DNA from: Anaerobiospirillum sp. NML120448
GTDB lineage: Bacteria; Pseudomonadota; Gammaproteobacteria; Enterobacterales; Succinivibrionaceae
DNA: 45,582 nucleotides
Assembly (NCBI RefSeq): GCF_023050945.1
Contig: NZ_JALKIM010000028.1
Span: 1 to 45,582, forward strand
Direction: 5' to 3'
In this document: piece by piece, positions 8,221 to 18,660 of the stretch
How positions within the stretch are numbered: the stretch's first letter is position 1
Layout of the letters: each line of letters begins with the position of its first letter
Position numbers and translations under genes: made by a program
Notes under the pieces: generated by a model
What the model was told of the DNA's origin: nothing
Database searches by the model: none
Seen by the model: the letters and a program-made list of their open reading frames with translations, nothing else

Positions 8221-11200
8221 GTGGCTAATAATAAACAACGAAAGATTGAAGCTTCACATAGAGCTTTCTCTATTAAGCCTTGGCTACTAGTATTACCAAG
8301 CTTAGCTGTTGCATATATTGATAATGCATATGCTCTGCATATGAATGTCACTAATCACTGGATTAAAGACTATCTTGACTATGGCCAAAACAAAGGCATA
8401 TTTGAGCGTGGTGCTACTGGTCTTGAGTTAGTTCGTAAAGATGGCTCTGTACTCCCTCTTCCTAATGTGCCATTCCCTGACTTTAGTGTGGTAACAAATT
8501 TAGGCTCTGCTACCTCTATTGGTGGAGCTTATATGATTACAGCTACCCACAATAAGAAGTATGGCCCATGGCACGACTCAGTTGCCAAGCCTTCTTTTGG
8601 TAAAACTACTTATCAAACTCTCGACTCAAAGCCTGAGGATCATGTCGAGTCTGGTAAAGACTTTTCCGTTGTTCGCCTAAATAAATTTGTTGTTGAAACT
8701 ACTGGCGTGCCTCATGGTATAGACACAAGTCTAACCGAGCAACAGTTTATTGATCGTTATGGAGTTATTTATGATGGCAGAAAGCAAGTAGTTGCCTATC
8801 GTGCTGGCTCTGGCGTGCTAAACGTAACGTACAATGATGGTCGTATCAATTATATTGATGTTTCTTATAAGCCTGAGCTGTTAGGAGGCTCTCTTTTTAC
8901 CTACTTAAGAGGCTATAAGTCTAACCTTATTGGCTTTAAGAATTTCACTTCTTTTGTCAATGAACTAACTACAGGTGATAGTGGCTCAGGACTGTTAGTT
9001 TGGGATAATCAGAATGAAGAATGGGTGCTTGCTGGTGCCTTAAACGGCAGTGCCTCTGGCAGCGTTAGCGGTTTTTTCTTCCAATACGCTACTTGGGATC
9101 AAAATGCTGTAAATACACTAAAAGATAGGTTTACTCACAAAATTGCCTTAAATAAAGGAAGCTTAACTTTTGATCCCCAAGATACCTATCAGTACACCAT
9201 TGATGGAGGATTAGCAACCAAATATGCCGACAGAAAAGATCTATCCTTTACTGGCGGTGGTGAAATTAATCTTAGCAGAAATCTTCACTTAGGCATTGGA
9301 GGTCTTATCTTTGACTCTGGTACTTCATACACAGTCAATGGAAATACTTACTCCTATAAAGGTGCTGGTGTTGACATTGGTAAAGACACTACCGTTTACT
9401 GGAATATCAAAGGTGATGGCAGTGATGATCTGCATAAGATTGGTGAAGGAACTTTAGACGTAAAAATTGCTCAAGGCAATAAGCTTAAAGTCGGCAATGG
9501 TACAGTATTGCTACGAGCTGAAAAGACCTTCGAAAATATTTATATGGCTAATGGTAAAGCCACTGTTAAGCTTGAGCATGCCGATGCACTTAACAAAGGT
9601 GAGAAAATGACGGGCATTTACTTTGCTCGTTATGGTGGCACCTTAGACCTTAATGGCTACTCACAGACCTTTCAGCGTATTGGAGCATCTGATGATGGTG
9701 CTATTATTACCAACACAGCAGCTCAAACAGCTAATATTAATTTTGCTTTACCTAAATGGGCCTATGCCTATCATGGACAATTTAAAGGCAATGTTAATGT
9801 CAACCATAAGTTTACCGATGAAGTTAGTAACGACACCAAGCATAAAGAACGTCATCTTATCTTTGATGGCGGCATGGAGATTTTAGGTGATGTTGCTGTA
9901 GAAAATGCCAAGCTGACCATGCAAGGTCTGCCTGTAACTCATGCTACTTTTGGTCAATCAAAATGTGGCAACCCGCCTGTATTCCCTTGTAGAAGAGATT
10001 ATGTAGCAGATTTTTATAACAAAGAGTTAGGCGCAAACAATAAGAACAACTCAATTTATAAATCACAAAACCAAAAGAACTCTTTTGACCAACCTGATTG
10101 GAAACATCGTACTTATAGATTATCTCGTTTGGCTTTAGATAAAGCAGTCTTTGGCTTAGGTCGTGAAAGCTCACTTTACACCAACATTGATGCTAAGAAC
10201 TCTACCGTTACTTTTGGTGGTGATACCATTATCTACCGAGATGATAATGCAGGTGATAATGTTACTGGTTTTGACTTCCAACAGAAGTTAAATGAAGGCA
10301 AGTCTAATCTAAATGACACTATCTATTTTGAAGGTGATATTAAAGCTTCTCAATCAACATTTACCAGTCATATTCCTGTAATGGCTGCCAGCTTTGAGCT
10401 TAATGACAACTCTAAGTTTACAGCTGTAGATAAGAGCAGCGTGACCCGTATTTTAGATAAAGGTATCAAAGTTAATGGCAAGTCATCTTTAGAGCTTGGT
10501 AATATCGTTGTACAGAACACCAATCAGCCTGTTAGCATTACTAAGAGCTCTGACTCAACTGTTTCTGTTGAAAATGTTGAGGTAAAAGCTGCATCTTTAC
10601 AACTACCTGGTGAAGTAGTAAATGGCCACCTTAAAGCTTATCAAGATGGCAATATCTACACTGATACATGGAAGCTAAAGGATGGCAATTTAATTTCAGA
10701 AGGCAATGGCAAGATTCATCTCCAAACTTTAGAGTCAGCTGGTCAACAAGTAGCTGATGCCAACATCACTATTAGTGATAAGCTCGCTATGAGCGACCTT
10801 AATCCTAATGAGGCAGGATTAAACAATGGAGAATGGATTGGTCTTAATGTTGGTAAAACTTTGACCTTAGAGAGTGATGCAGAAGTATCAGCTTCACTTT
10901 CTAATGACTATTTATCCTTAAAGAACATCCGCTTTAATAGCCAGCATACACTTGTTAAGGCTCTAACTTTAGATGACCAACGCAAGAACAAAGAAATCAT
11001 CATAAGCTTACAAGGTAACGCCGTTGATGTAACCACAGAAATTAAGGATAACACCATCCTATTTTCTTTTGGATCAAAGCCAGAAAATGGCCCAGGACTA
11101 GGGGGGGGGGAGAATAATAACCCAGTTGATGAACTCCTAAATACTCCTGTGGGCAATGCTTTTTTAGATCAAAATAAAATACCTAATGCAAAAGACCTCT

Positions 11201-12303
11201 TAGTTTCTATTTTGCAACACAATAGTAAAGGTGGCTTAACCTTCCAAGAGGTTGCTATCGAAGATGCCTTATCAATGTCAGATACTCAAGCAGGCGTAGA
11301 GGCATTAAACAACATCATTTTCCGTACAAACAAGATGTTTGACCAAGCTGCCCGAACTATCAAAAAGGAAAGCTTTTTACGTCCTATCCATAATATTCTT
11401 GACTCTAGATTAGCCGTTTTACGTCGTTCTGCACGCACAAGCATCAATGCCTATCAGCCTGTAGCTTCCTTAACATACGATAAAGACACAGGTAAGAAAC
11501 AGTTTGAAAAGTTCTTACACCAGAGCTTATACGCTGATGTTGCTGTAGGTTATGAGCAAGATGGCAATATGAAAGAAAATGTTGTCTCTACCTCTGTAGG
11601 CTATGACAATATATGGCGCATTGATAATAGTCGCTTAGTTTTAGGTGGTGCATTTAGCATGACTAAGCTTCATCGCAATGAAGATGATGCTAAAGACGAA
11701 GCCATGATGTATTCACTTACTGGCTACCTATCTTTTGAACAAAAAGAAGGTCTGGAACTCCAAAGCTATCTGACTGCTGGTTACCTCAATAATGATCGCA
11801 GTTTTACTCCAGAAATCTTTCTTGGAGAGCAAAAGTTTGACGAGGACAGCTGGTTATTAATGAGCTCCAATTACTTTAAGTACCACTTCCGCAAAGGCCC
11901 TATTAGCATTAGACCAATGATCTTAATGGATATTGGTTTTACCCATACCTCAAGTAGTGAATCAGACTACTTAAAACGTGATGCCATAAATGATGCATCC
12001 TTAGATCTGGGCATGGGCATAGAGTTTGAGGGTACAAAAGATGATATGAGCTACCTATTCCAATTTACAGCTAAGCGCAATGTGCTAAGCTCTGCTGATA
12101 AAGTTGGCTTAAACTTAAGAAATGCAGCGGGCTATATTTCATATGCTTTAGAAGATCGAGATGATGTGACTTTCTCAGGCAACCTTATGATAAGCAAGCG
12201 CTTGAAACATGATGTAACTGTAGATGTGGGCGCTGGAATGTCAGCTAGTACTGGTGGTGCTGTAGGAGTGAATGCCAACGCTCGAGTACGCTGGCTCTTT
12301 TAA
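8221..12303 (+). CDS. S6-family serine protease autotransporter (SPATE-like), copy 2, phase-variable candidate
   Basis: A 1360-residue paralogue of the preceding protein with the same order: signal peptide ending A-Y-A (about residue 38), S6 peptidase with H110, D147 and S254 (T-G-D-S-G-S-G), beta-helical passenger, short linker, helix with N1030-N1031, and C-terminal beta-barrel ending in Phe. The start is GTG: no ATG lies in frame between it and the upstream stop, and an AGG Shine-Dalgarno core sits 7 bases away. The linker is encoded by ten consecutive G bases (11101-11110, residues 961-964), replacing the longer Pro/Gly/Ser linker of copy 1. Loss or gain of one G would put a stop within 13 or 6 codons and remove the barrel, so surface export is predicted to switch on and off. 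As sequenced the frame is open (ON). Confidence 0.95.
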   Translation: MANNKQRKIEASHRAFSIKPWLLVLPSLAVAYIDNAYALHMNVTNHWIKDYLDYGQNKGIFERGATGLELVRKDGSVLPLPNVPFPDFSVVTNLGSATSIGGAYMITATHNKKYGPWHDSVAKPSFGKTTYQTLDSKPEDHVESGKDFSVVRLNKFVVETTGVPHGIDTSLTEQQFIDRYGVIYDGRKQVVAYRAGSGVLNVTYNDGRINYIDVSYKPELLGGSLFTYLRGYKSNLIGFKNFTSFVNELTTGDSGSGLLVWDNQNEEWVLAGALNGSASGSVSGFFFQYATWDQNAVNTLKDRFTHKIALNKGSLTFDPQDTYQYTIDGGLATKYADRKDLSFTGGGEINLSRNLHLGIGGLIFDSGTSYTVNGNTYSYKGAGVDIGKDTTVYWNIKGDGSDDLHKIGEGTLDVKIAQGNKLKVGNGTVLLRAEKTFENIYMANGKATVKLEHADALNKGEKMTGIYFARYGGTLDLNGYSQTFQRIGASDDGAIITNTAAQTANINFALPKWAYAYHGQFKGNVNVNHKFTDEVSNDTKHKERHLIFDGGMEILGDVAVENAKLTMQGLPVTHATFGQSKCGNPPVFPCRRDYVADFYNKELGANNKNNSIYKSQNQKNSFDQPDWKHRTYRLSRLALDKAVFGLGRESSLYTNIDAKNSTVTFGGDTIIYRDDNAGDNVTGFDFQQKLNEGKSNLNDTIYFEGDIKASQSTFTSHIPVMAASFELNDNSKFTAVDKSSVTRILDKGIKVNGKSSLELGNIVVQNTNQPVSITKSSDSTVSVENVEVKAASLQLPGEVVNGHLKAYQDGNIYTDTWKLKDGNLISEGNGKIHLQTLESAGQQVADANITISDKLAMSDLNPNEAGLNNGEWIGLNVGKTLTLESDAEVSASLSNDYLSLKNIRFNSQHTLVKALTLDDQRKNKEIIISLQGNAVDVTTEIKDNTILFSFGSKPENGPGLGGGENNNPVDELLNTPVGNAFLDQNKIPNAKDLLVSILQHNSKGGLTFQEVAIEDALSMSDTQAGVEALNNIIFRTNKMFDQAARTIKKESFLRPIHNILDSRLAVLRRSARTSINAYQPVASLTYDKDTGKKQFEKFLHQSLYADVAVGYEQDGNMKENVVSTSVGYDNIWRIDNSRLVLGGAFSMTKLHRNEDDAKDEAMMYSLTGYLSFEQKEGLELQSYLTAGYLNNDRSFTPEIFLGEQKFDEDSWLLMSSNYFKYHFRKGPISIRPMILMDIGFTHTSSSESDYLKRDAINDASLDLGMGIEFEGTKDDMSYLFQFTAKRNVLSSADKVGLNLRNAAGYISYALEDRDDVTFSGNLMISKRLKHDVTVDVGAGMSASTGGAVGVNANARVRWLF
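11101..11110 (+). repeat. G10 homopolymer, putative phase-variation tract
   Basis: Ten consecutive G bases lie in the passenger-barrel linker of autotransporter 2. The frame is open with ten G. With nine G the frame meets TAA after ATG-AAC-TCC, and with eleven G it meets TAA two codons after the tract. No comparable homopolymer exists at the same place in copy 1. Confidence 0.85.
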
Positions 12304-12324
12304 GCAGTAAATTAAACTCATAAT

Positions 12325-12356
12325 AAAGGCCTAAACAATGTTTTAGGCCTTTTTTA
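12325..12356 (+). terminator. Rho-independent terminator after autotransporter 2
   Basis: Perfect stem AAAGGCCTAAA / TTTAGGCCTTT with a 6-base loop, followed by a T-run, about 20 bases after the stop codon. Confidence 0.92.
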
Positions 12357-13735
12357 ATTGCTTTATTGGAATAAGTGAACACCCAATTTACAACACCTTA
12401 CACCCTACTACCTAAACAAATAAGGTATTGCTCGATGGTATTTAGTACAAACTTTCTTAAATTTTTGAAATTTAACATATTAAGTGATAAATCTGATAAA
12501 TATCACGCTTATTGCAAATAATATGTTATATATCGAAATTTTTCATAAAGATAGAAAAAGAAGCAGTTGAGTAGCCTGCAAACATGGTTAACCATGGATT
12601 ATTGAATGCAGCTATTGGTTTCACCTAACTATTCCTAAACTGAAATTCACTAGTATCATTCGTGGCTGTTGCTTTGGCCTAAAGCCAGACCTGAGCAAAA
12701 GCGATTGGCCTATTATAGATCTTAATCAATGGCTTTTGTCTATGGTTCTGAGGTTAAATTGCATAAAACGACTATAACACTACCCCATCATAGATAAGAG
12801 GCCTCTCCCCTATTGCAGTCCACATCATTAAGTTTGCTGCTTTGTTTGACTATGTAGTCGCTCAAGATAGAAACAATGCCACCGTCCGCTTAGTACTATT
12901 GAAAGATCTTTCATTAAAACCAGCAGTGATCTAAGGAATAAGAAGTCTCTGCAAAAACTGAACAATCCTGGCAAATGTATCCACTTACCGAGCTTATGAC
13001 TTAATGCAATTAACCATTATCACTAAGATCACATAATCTTAGCGATCGACTATTCCATAAACTTTGAAAAGAACATTATTGCCTGTAATTTCCCTAGACC
13101 TATAGCTTAAGTCCAGGTTAGGTTAGGTTAGATGCTTTTGTCCCTATCTTAGTCAATCATCAGTTTCATAAAAACTCTGGATGGCTACATTTCATGGCAT
13201 GGACACGTTAAATGCTTATATGAATATATCAACAACACTAAATACCTGTAAGAAGAGAAAGCACCTTTTAAGCACTTATCGAACCGATCTATTTAACCCA
13301 AACCGCTTTAGTTGCCTCAGCAGTTTGCGTATTAAGCTTAATCTTCTCTATTCAAAATCCTAAAATGCCAGAAGTATTTCTTGTTTCTGGGTTTCCTATA
13401 GATTGGCTTATCCATTTCCCTACTCTGTTCGTGTTTAGACCTTTAAAGGCGCTTTTGTGCAAAAGACAAATTCCTTGTAGTTTTATAAACAATCTCTTAA
13501 AATTAAAAAATAGTACATCACTGTACTATCTGTCAAATATGTTAAATATGTAGTATTAATCTTTTATTGTTTGAGCTTCGTGGCACTTAACAGATTAAAT
13601 GCTTTTTATATTCATATCTCTTTGCTATCTTTGTAGTATGCGGCCCAAGGTATAGCACCCTCGTGGCTATTGCTTATTTTGCTCTCACATGTGCGCAATG
13701 GCTTACTATTTTTAGGCTCGTCATTTAGCACTCGT
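12357..13735. other. Decayed spacer, possible gene remnant
   Basis: No intact gene. Around 12840-13070 open stretches continue from frame to frame. One plus frame from 12845 reads ~30 codons, including Y-V-V-A-Q-D-R-N-N, before a stop, and a second frame continues for ~30 codons. That looks like a frameshifted pseudogene, but I cannot name its family. Two ~60-codon frames near 13181 and 13365 lack ribosome binding sites. A GGTTA triplet repeat lies at 13116-13130. Confidence 0.4.
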
Positions 13736-13751
13736 AAGGAGATTGTATTGT

Positions 13752-14978
13752 ATGGCAATCATTCAAAGGACTTTGCTCCCAGTCATAAATGAGCATAATC
13801 CAAGACAATTATTGGCCATTTATGGCCCTCATTACTGTGGCAAAAGCTCTTTAGTTAAGCAAATCTTACAAGAACAAAGTTCCTGTGTCTCCTTAGATGG
13901 TGATGACAGCAGCGATATTATGTATTTGCTAACTATTTCAGAAAAATCAGCTGTTGAGTTTTTGCAAGATAAGACCTCCCTTTTTATTAAGAATGCCCAT
14001 AAGGTTCCTAAAATTAGGCATTTACTAAAGGTCTTGGCTCAAGCCAATAATAGTTTTAAAGAAAAACGCACCATCGTTGTAACCAGCGCCATCGATTTAA
14101 AGCTCAATCATGATGAGAACAACCTTTTAGCCTTTAACATTGAGCGCATGCTTGATATTGATGAACATGACCTGCTTTTCAGAGAGGTTAACCTATGGCC
14201 GTTTACTCTCAATGAATTGCTTGCAGATTGCCCTCCAGAGAGCTATAAGCAGATTGTTGATCAATGCTTAGTGAAAGGCCTAACCCCTCAGGTAGTTGAA
14301 AACTACGAAAACAACTCTCCTGACTTTAGCGAGCAAATCCGACTTGAAGTAAAGGACAAGATTGACTTACTACTCCATGATATCCACTTATTAGCTCCAC
14401 AGCTAAGTATTGGCAAGTTCAATGAGCTTTTGTTAATTCTCGCCCAAAAGCTAGGTAAACAGCTTGATTTAAATGAGTTAGCTCAAACCATGGGGTTGGG
14501 CAGAACCTTGATTGAGGAGTACATTGCTGTCCTTGACCGCTGTTTAGCTGTAAAACTTTGCAAATCTATTCATCTTTCTGTTAAAGGTGAGCTTAGTGAT
14601 GGGGTTAAGGTTTATTTTACGGATATAGCAATTCGTAATTACCTTATTGATGATTTTAGCCCTATTGAAGAGCGTAACGAGCAAGAACAGCATGCTCTGT
14701 TCGAGAATCTCTTCTATATGGAGCGCTATAAAATGCATTGCCTCAACAGAAGCAATATTTCAATATGCTATTGGCGCTTATCCAGCAGCTTTGCTGCCAA
14801 AGAGCAAACTAATTACATTGATTTTGTTGAACTTGGTAATGGCATGAGAGCTTATCAGTGTGGCTACCATGATGCTGTTTGTAAGCACTTTGATCGCAAT
14901 GGTATCTTTGTCAGAAGCTATCATAATTGCTCTTTGCATAGGGTAACAATGGAGAACTTGCTAGAGAAAATTCACTAG
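13752..14978 (+). CDS. AAA+ ATPase, AAA_14/DUF4143 type, with degenerate motifs
   Basis: I start it at ATG 13752 because AAGGAG (13736-13741) sits 10 bases upstream; an earlier TTG at 13743 is too close to that site. The 408-residue product has a Walker A motif G25-P-H-Y-C-G-K31-S32, a strand followed by 'P-F-T-L-N-E' around residue 155 as in this family, and a DUF4143-like C-terminal half with V-Y-F-T-D-I-A-I-R-N-Y-L-I. The Walker B strand reads L-F-I-K80-N81 where the family usually has L-F-I-D-E. Near the C-terminus I-D-F-V-E is followed by A-Y-Q-C-G rather than the usual E-x-K, so the nuclease-like residues also look lost. It may bind ATP without normal turnover. Biological role in this family is generally unclear. 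It stands alone and ends in a strong terminator. Confidence 0.85.
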   Translation: MAIIQRTLLPVINEHNPRQLLAIYGPHYCGKSSLVKQILQEQSSCVSLDGDDSSDIMYLLTISEKSAVEFLQDKTSLFIKNAHKVPKIRHLLKVLAQANNSFKEKRTIVVTSAIDLKLNHDENNLLAFNIERMLDIDEHDLLFREVNLWPFTLNELLADCPPESYKQIVDQCLVKGLTPQVVENYENNSPDFSEQIRLEVKDKIDLLLHDIHLLAPQLSIGKFNELLLILAQKLGKQLDLNELAQTMGLGRTLIEEYIAVLDRCLAVKLCKSIHLSVKGELSDGVKVYFTDIAIRNYLIDDFSPIEERNEQEQHALFENLFYMERYKMHCLNRSNISICYWRLSSSFAAKEQTNYIDFVELGNGMRAYQCGYHDAVCKHFDRNGIFVRSYHNCSLHRVTMENLLEKIH

Positions 14979-15021
14979 TTGCCCTATATCATTTGACTCA
15001 ACCATTTTTGGTTCATAAGAT

Positions 15022-15060
15022 ACAAAAGTGCGTTTCCTTCAATGGCGCACTTTTGTTTTA
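15022..15060. terminator. Rho-independent terminator, possibly bidirectional
   Basis: Perfect 11-bp stem ACAAAAGTGCG / CGCACTTTTGT with a 13-base loop and following T-rich sequence, 44 bases after the ATPase stop. It lies between two convergent genes and may also end the minus-strand cyclophilin-like gene. Confidence 0.9.
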
Positions 15061-15142
15061 TGTTAAAAGCGCCCGCCCCAATAGCCTCTATCAGTATCTT
15101 AATGGTGTTAGCCTTAAGAGAATGAAACTCTGTAAGAATTAA

Positions 15143-15568
15143 TTATTCAATCACACTGATGGTGACTGTTTCTTGTCCACTGTTAGCTATTGCGTCTAGC
15201 AGCTCCTCGCTAAGCTTTCCAAATCGATATAAACTTTGCGATGTTCTAAAGTCCTTAGTAAACACAGCAATGTTTCCCCAAGGAACGTAATAAGTAAAGT
15301 CTCCCCTAACAGGATTACATGAGACGCTAGCTGGTATATCAAGCTTATCTTCAAGATATGCAATTCGCTCATGAGAACCATAGTCCTCAAAAGTAAGGGT
15401 TAGAGGAAGCGCAGCTATTAATTTAGCATTATTGCTATTTTCATCTATCTCTACTTGATAATTACAATTTGCAAAAGCAAAGTTTAACTTATGTGCCATA
15501 GCTTCTCCTGATGTTAATGATAATGATGCAAGCGCAGCCATAATAAACAGTTTCGATTTTCTTACCAT
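15143..15568 (-). CDS. Exported cyclophilin-like-fold protein
   Basis: A 141-residue protein. I start it at ATG 15568 (GAAGAG 7 bases upstream) rather than the TTG at 15583. Residues 1-25 form a signal peptide with an M-V-R-K-S-K start, hydrophobic core and A-M-A end. The mature part follows the cyclophilin-like-fold family closely: a first strand, then L-P-L-T-L-T-F-E-D, a Y-L-E-D-K-L stretch, G-D-F-T-Y-Y-V-P-W-G-N-I-A-V-F-T-K-D-F, S-L-Y-R-F-G-K-L and a final V-T-I-S-V. Two cysteines (F-A-N-C and V-S-C-N) could form a disulfide in the periplasm. The family has a cyclophilin fold but no demonstrated isomerase activity that I know of. No partner gene is adjacent. Confidence 0.82.
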   Translation of the reverse strand: MVRKSKLFIMAALASLSLTSGEAMAHKLNFAFANCNYQVEIDENSNNAKLIAALPLTLTFEDYGSHERIAYLEDKLDIPASVSCNPVRGDFTYYVPWGNIAVFTKDFRTSQSLYRFGKLSEELLDAIANSGQETVTISVIE

Positions 15569-15599
15569 CTTAATGCTCTTCAAACTAACTTAAGGAACA

Positions 15600-16190
15600 A
15601 CGTCTTAAGCTGCCTAAATTGTTTAACCATGTATAGTGTTGCAACGAGGTGATTAAATTTATGATGAGGTAGATGTGTTCAGTCCCAACGGTCTTTCTAA
15701 GATAACTTGGTTGAAAAACGCATATATGATTTACCTCTCGTTGAATGGGCTAATGTTTTTACAAATCTAGGCGAACAATTACGTGGTTGATGTCTAAAAT
15801 AATAGAGCTATGATTAGCTTATGAAAATGATTAAAAGTCCAAAATAATTGCTTATTCCTATCAAATCTCGCCTTACTTTCTTAAAACCTTACTCAAGGCT
15901 TAAATACCAAATAGTCTTTACGTTGCGGCACTTACATTAGCTTTAGCCTTAGCCCCATCCTCAACCTCAGCCTTTGCCTTTGCCTTAAAGTCATAGCTAT
16001 TTCCTTTATCACCACAAACGAATACCTTTAAGAAAAGGTACCAATAGGATGATTAACAATGAACCTTTCTATTACGCTATGCCACTTTTGACTAGGTATC
16101 ATTAACAAAGCCTACTTCTAAATAATAAGTGCGCACTTTTCTTGTCTCATCCATGAGACCTACTTAATCTTGGACTAAATTTCTTGCTAA
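15600..16190 (-). pseudogene. Decayed Lys/Ala-rich coding remnant
   Basis: No intact gene. On the minus strand around 15935-15990 one frame still reads K-A-K-A-K-A-E-V-E-D-G-A-K-A-K-A, resembling the Lys/Ala repeats of the giant protein at 23942. The rest is stop-rich. I read it as an eroded repeat gene; the boundaries are approximate. Confidence 0.4.
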
Positions 16191-18660
16191 AGCATAAGTG
16201 CCATTTTAGGTGGCTTAACAAGCTACTCTCTTACCATGACTTGTTCTAGTTGCCGTCGCACCTCAAACATAAGTAAGCTTCTTATAGGCTGTACCCATTG
16301 CCGTTGACTAAGCTCAGTTTTGAGGAGATTAGCAAGTTTCTCTATTAAGCTTAAAACCTAATCTATACTCATCTTTACTTGTAGAGCCATTACCTTTGTC
16401 AGAAGTTTTTTCATCTTTGAGGATTACCTTCTAGAGATAATCTACTTTTGCTAATTAACAATGAGCTTTTTGTGCCTAACATGCTACCTCAGCTATTGAT
16501 TATCTTTTCCTAAAAAATGTTCCTTATTAAGGAGCCATATTACTTACTAGTGAATGATTTCAATTGTAGATAGATTAACTCTTAGTTCTCTCACCCTGCA
16601 CTGTTCCAGTTGCCAAAGCCCCTCTTACACAACCAGCTTCTTATAGAGCCCTACTCATTGCTGTTGACTAAGCGCCATATAAAGGTAAATACCAAGTTTA
16701 CCTATTAAGCTTATGAACGACTATTGTCTATGCTTGCAAAGCAGATCTATTGCCTTTATCATCAGCAGCTTTCAATGAGTAAATTCCCTTTTAGGTAGAT
16801 TAACCATGGGTTCTCTTACATTGACCCATTCCATTTGCCTACCCACCTCTATCTAAAGTTGCTTCTTATAAGGATGTATTTATTGCCATCGCCTGAGCTG
16901 AGTTTTGAAATCATAAACCAGCTTCCCTATTAATCTTATGAGCAGCTTTTCTCTAAGCTTTCCTTGCAGGAGCTATTATCTTTCTTGGCTTATAAGATTA
17001 CCTTTAGGTGCAGTGAGGGTTTACCTTTAAGGAATGAGTGCCATTTTATGTAGGTTAACAAAGAGCTCTATTACCATGAACTATTCCAGTATCCTAAGCA
17101 CCTCTAACACCTTCAGCTTTTTATAGGGCTGTGTTGGTTGCTATTATCTGAGCTTAGTGTTGAAATCATTAACCAGCTTCCCCACTTAGCATATTAGAGA
17201 CTCTTGTCTTAGCTTTTTACGTAGAGCACTTAACTTTCTTGTGTGTATTTTCAGCGTAGAAGCTTACTTTTAGATGCAAGTCCTTATTTAGAGGGTACCA
17301 ACTAGCTTTTCTAGTTTATCGTGTTGCAATTGACCAACTTTTACTAAACAATGCACCCTCTTAATGGATTTAATTCATTGCTAAAGACTGCATACCATTT
17401 TATGCAAATTAAAAGTGAGTTCTTATACCTTGCGCTGTTCCAGCCGCCTAAGCAGCTATAATGCCATCAACTTCTTATAGAGTTGTCTTTGTTGCCTTTG
17501 ACTAAGTGAACTCTAGCGATACTAAACATGTTTCCCTATTAAGCTTATGAGCTTCTCTATTATCAGATTCACTTATAGAGCCATTGCCTTTCTCAAGAGT
17601 TTTATATACTTAGAGGATAGTCCTTATAAGCAAATACCCTTTTTCAGATTAACAAAAAGATTTTTGTGCCTTACGTACTACAACAGCAATTGACTAACTT
17701 TTCCTAAACAATATGCCCTCTTAACTAGCTTTATTACTTAATAATGAAGGAGTGCCATTTTAGGTAGATTAACAAAGAGCTCTCTTGTCATGAACTATTC
17801 CAGCTGACTATGCTGACTAAGCACCTCTAACGCCAGCTTCTTATAGGTCTTTATTTATTTATTGCCATCGCCTGAGTTTAGTTTTGAAATCATTAACCAA
17901 CATCCCCAGTAATCTTATGAGTCGCTTTCTCTAAGCTTTACTTGCAGGAGCTATTATCATTCTTGGCTTATAAGATTACCTTTAGGTGCATGTTTACCTC
18001 TAGGGAATGAGTGCCATTTTAGGTAGATTAACAAAGAGCTCTTTTACCATGAACTAATCCCGCTGCCCCTGCTGACTAAGCACCTCTAACGCCAGTTTCT
18101 TATAGGTTTTTATTTATTTATTGCCATCGCTTGAGTTTAGTTTTGAAATCATTAACCAGCTTCCCTATGAATCTTATAAGCCACTTTCTCTAAGATTTAC
18201 TTGCAGGAGCTATTATCTTTCTTGGCTTATAAGATTACCTTTAGGTGCATGTTTACCTCTAGGGAATGAGTGGTATTTCAGGTATATTAACAATAAGCTC
18301 TATTCTCCTGAGTTGTTTCAGTTGTCAAAGCATTTCTAACAAAACCACCTTCTTATTGAAGAGTTCATTATTAAGCTTACTTATGAGAGACTATAGTCTT
18401 AGCTTTTCACATAGCCCCATTACCTTTATTGTTTGTTTTATCAGCTTATAAGATAGCCATTAATAGCCATTAGATGCAACCATTTATTGATATTGTACCA
18501 ACAGGCTTTTTGAGTCTATTATCGTGTTGTAATTGACAAACCTATGCTAAACAATATTTCTGATTCATGGATTTCATTTCTAGCTAACTAATGAGTGCTC
18601 TTATTCATGGATTAACACTGAGTTCTCTTAACATTAGCTATTCTTGTTGCCTACACTATT
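16191..18660. repeat. Degenerate tandem repeat array, ~255-370-bp units
   Basis: A recurring unit is anchored by GTGCCATTTTAGGTAGATTA and followed by versions of 'CACCTCTAACGCCAGCTTCT', 'TTGAAATCATTAACCAGCTT' and 'AAGATTACCTTTAGGTGCA'. Anchors lie near 16199, 16571, 16786, 17041, 17390, 17753, 18012 and 18271. The last three are spaced 259 bases apart and are closely similar; the others are diverged and of unequal length. The minus strand holds short Lys/Ala/Arg-rich stretches broken by stops, so the array may be the remains of a repetitive gene. No intact gene is present. Confidence 0.7.

Noticed and set aside
12840-13130. Decayed transposase between autotransporter 2 and the ATPase
   Set aside because: Open fragments in successive frames suggest a dead gene, but no catalytic motif or terminal inverted repeats could be recognised, so no IS call was made.
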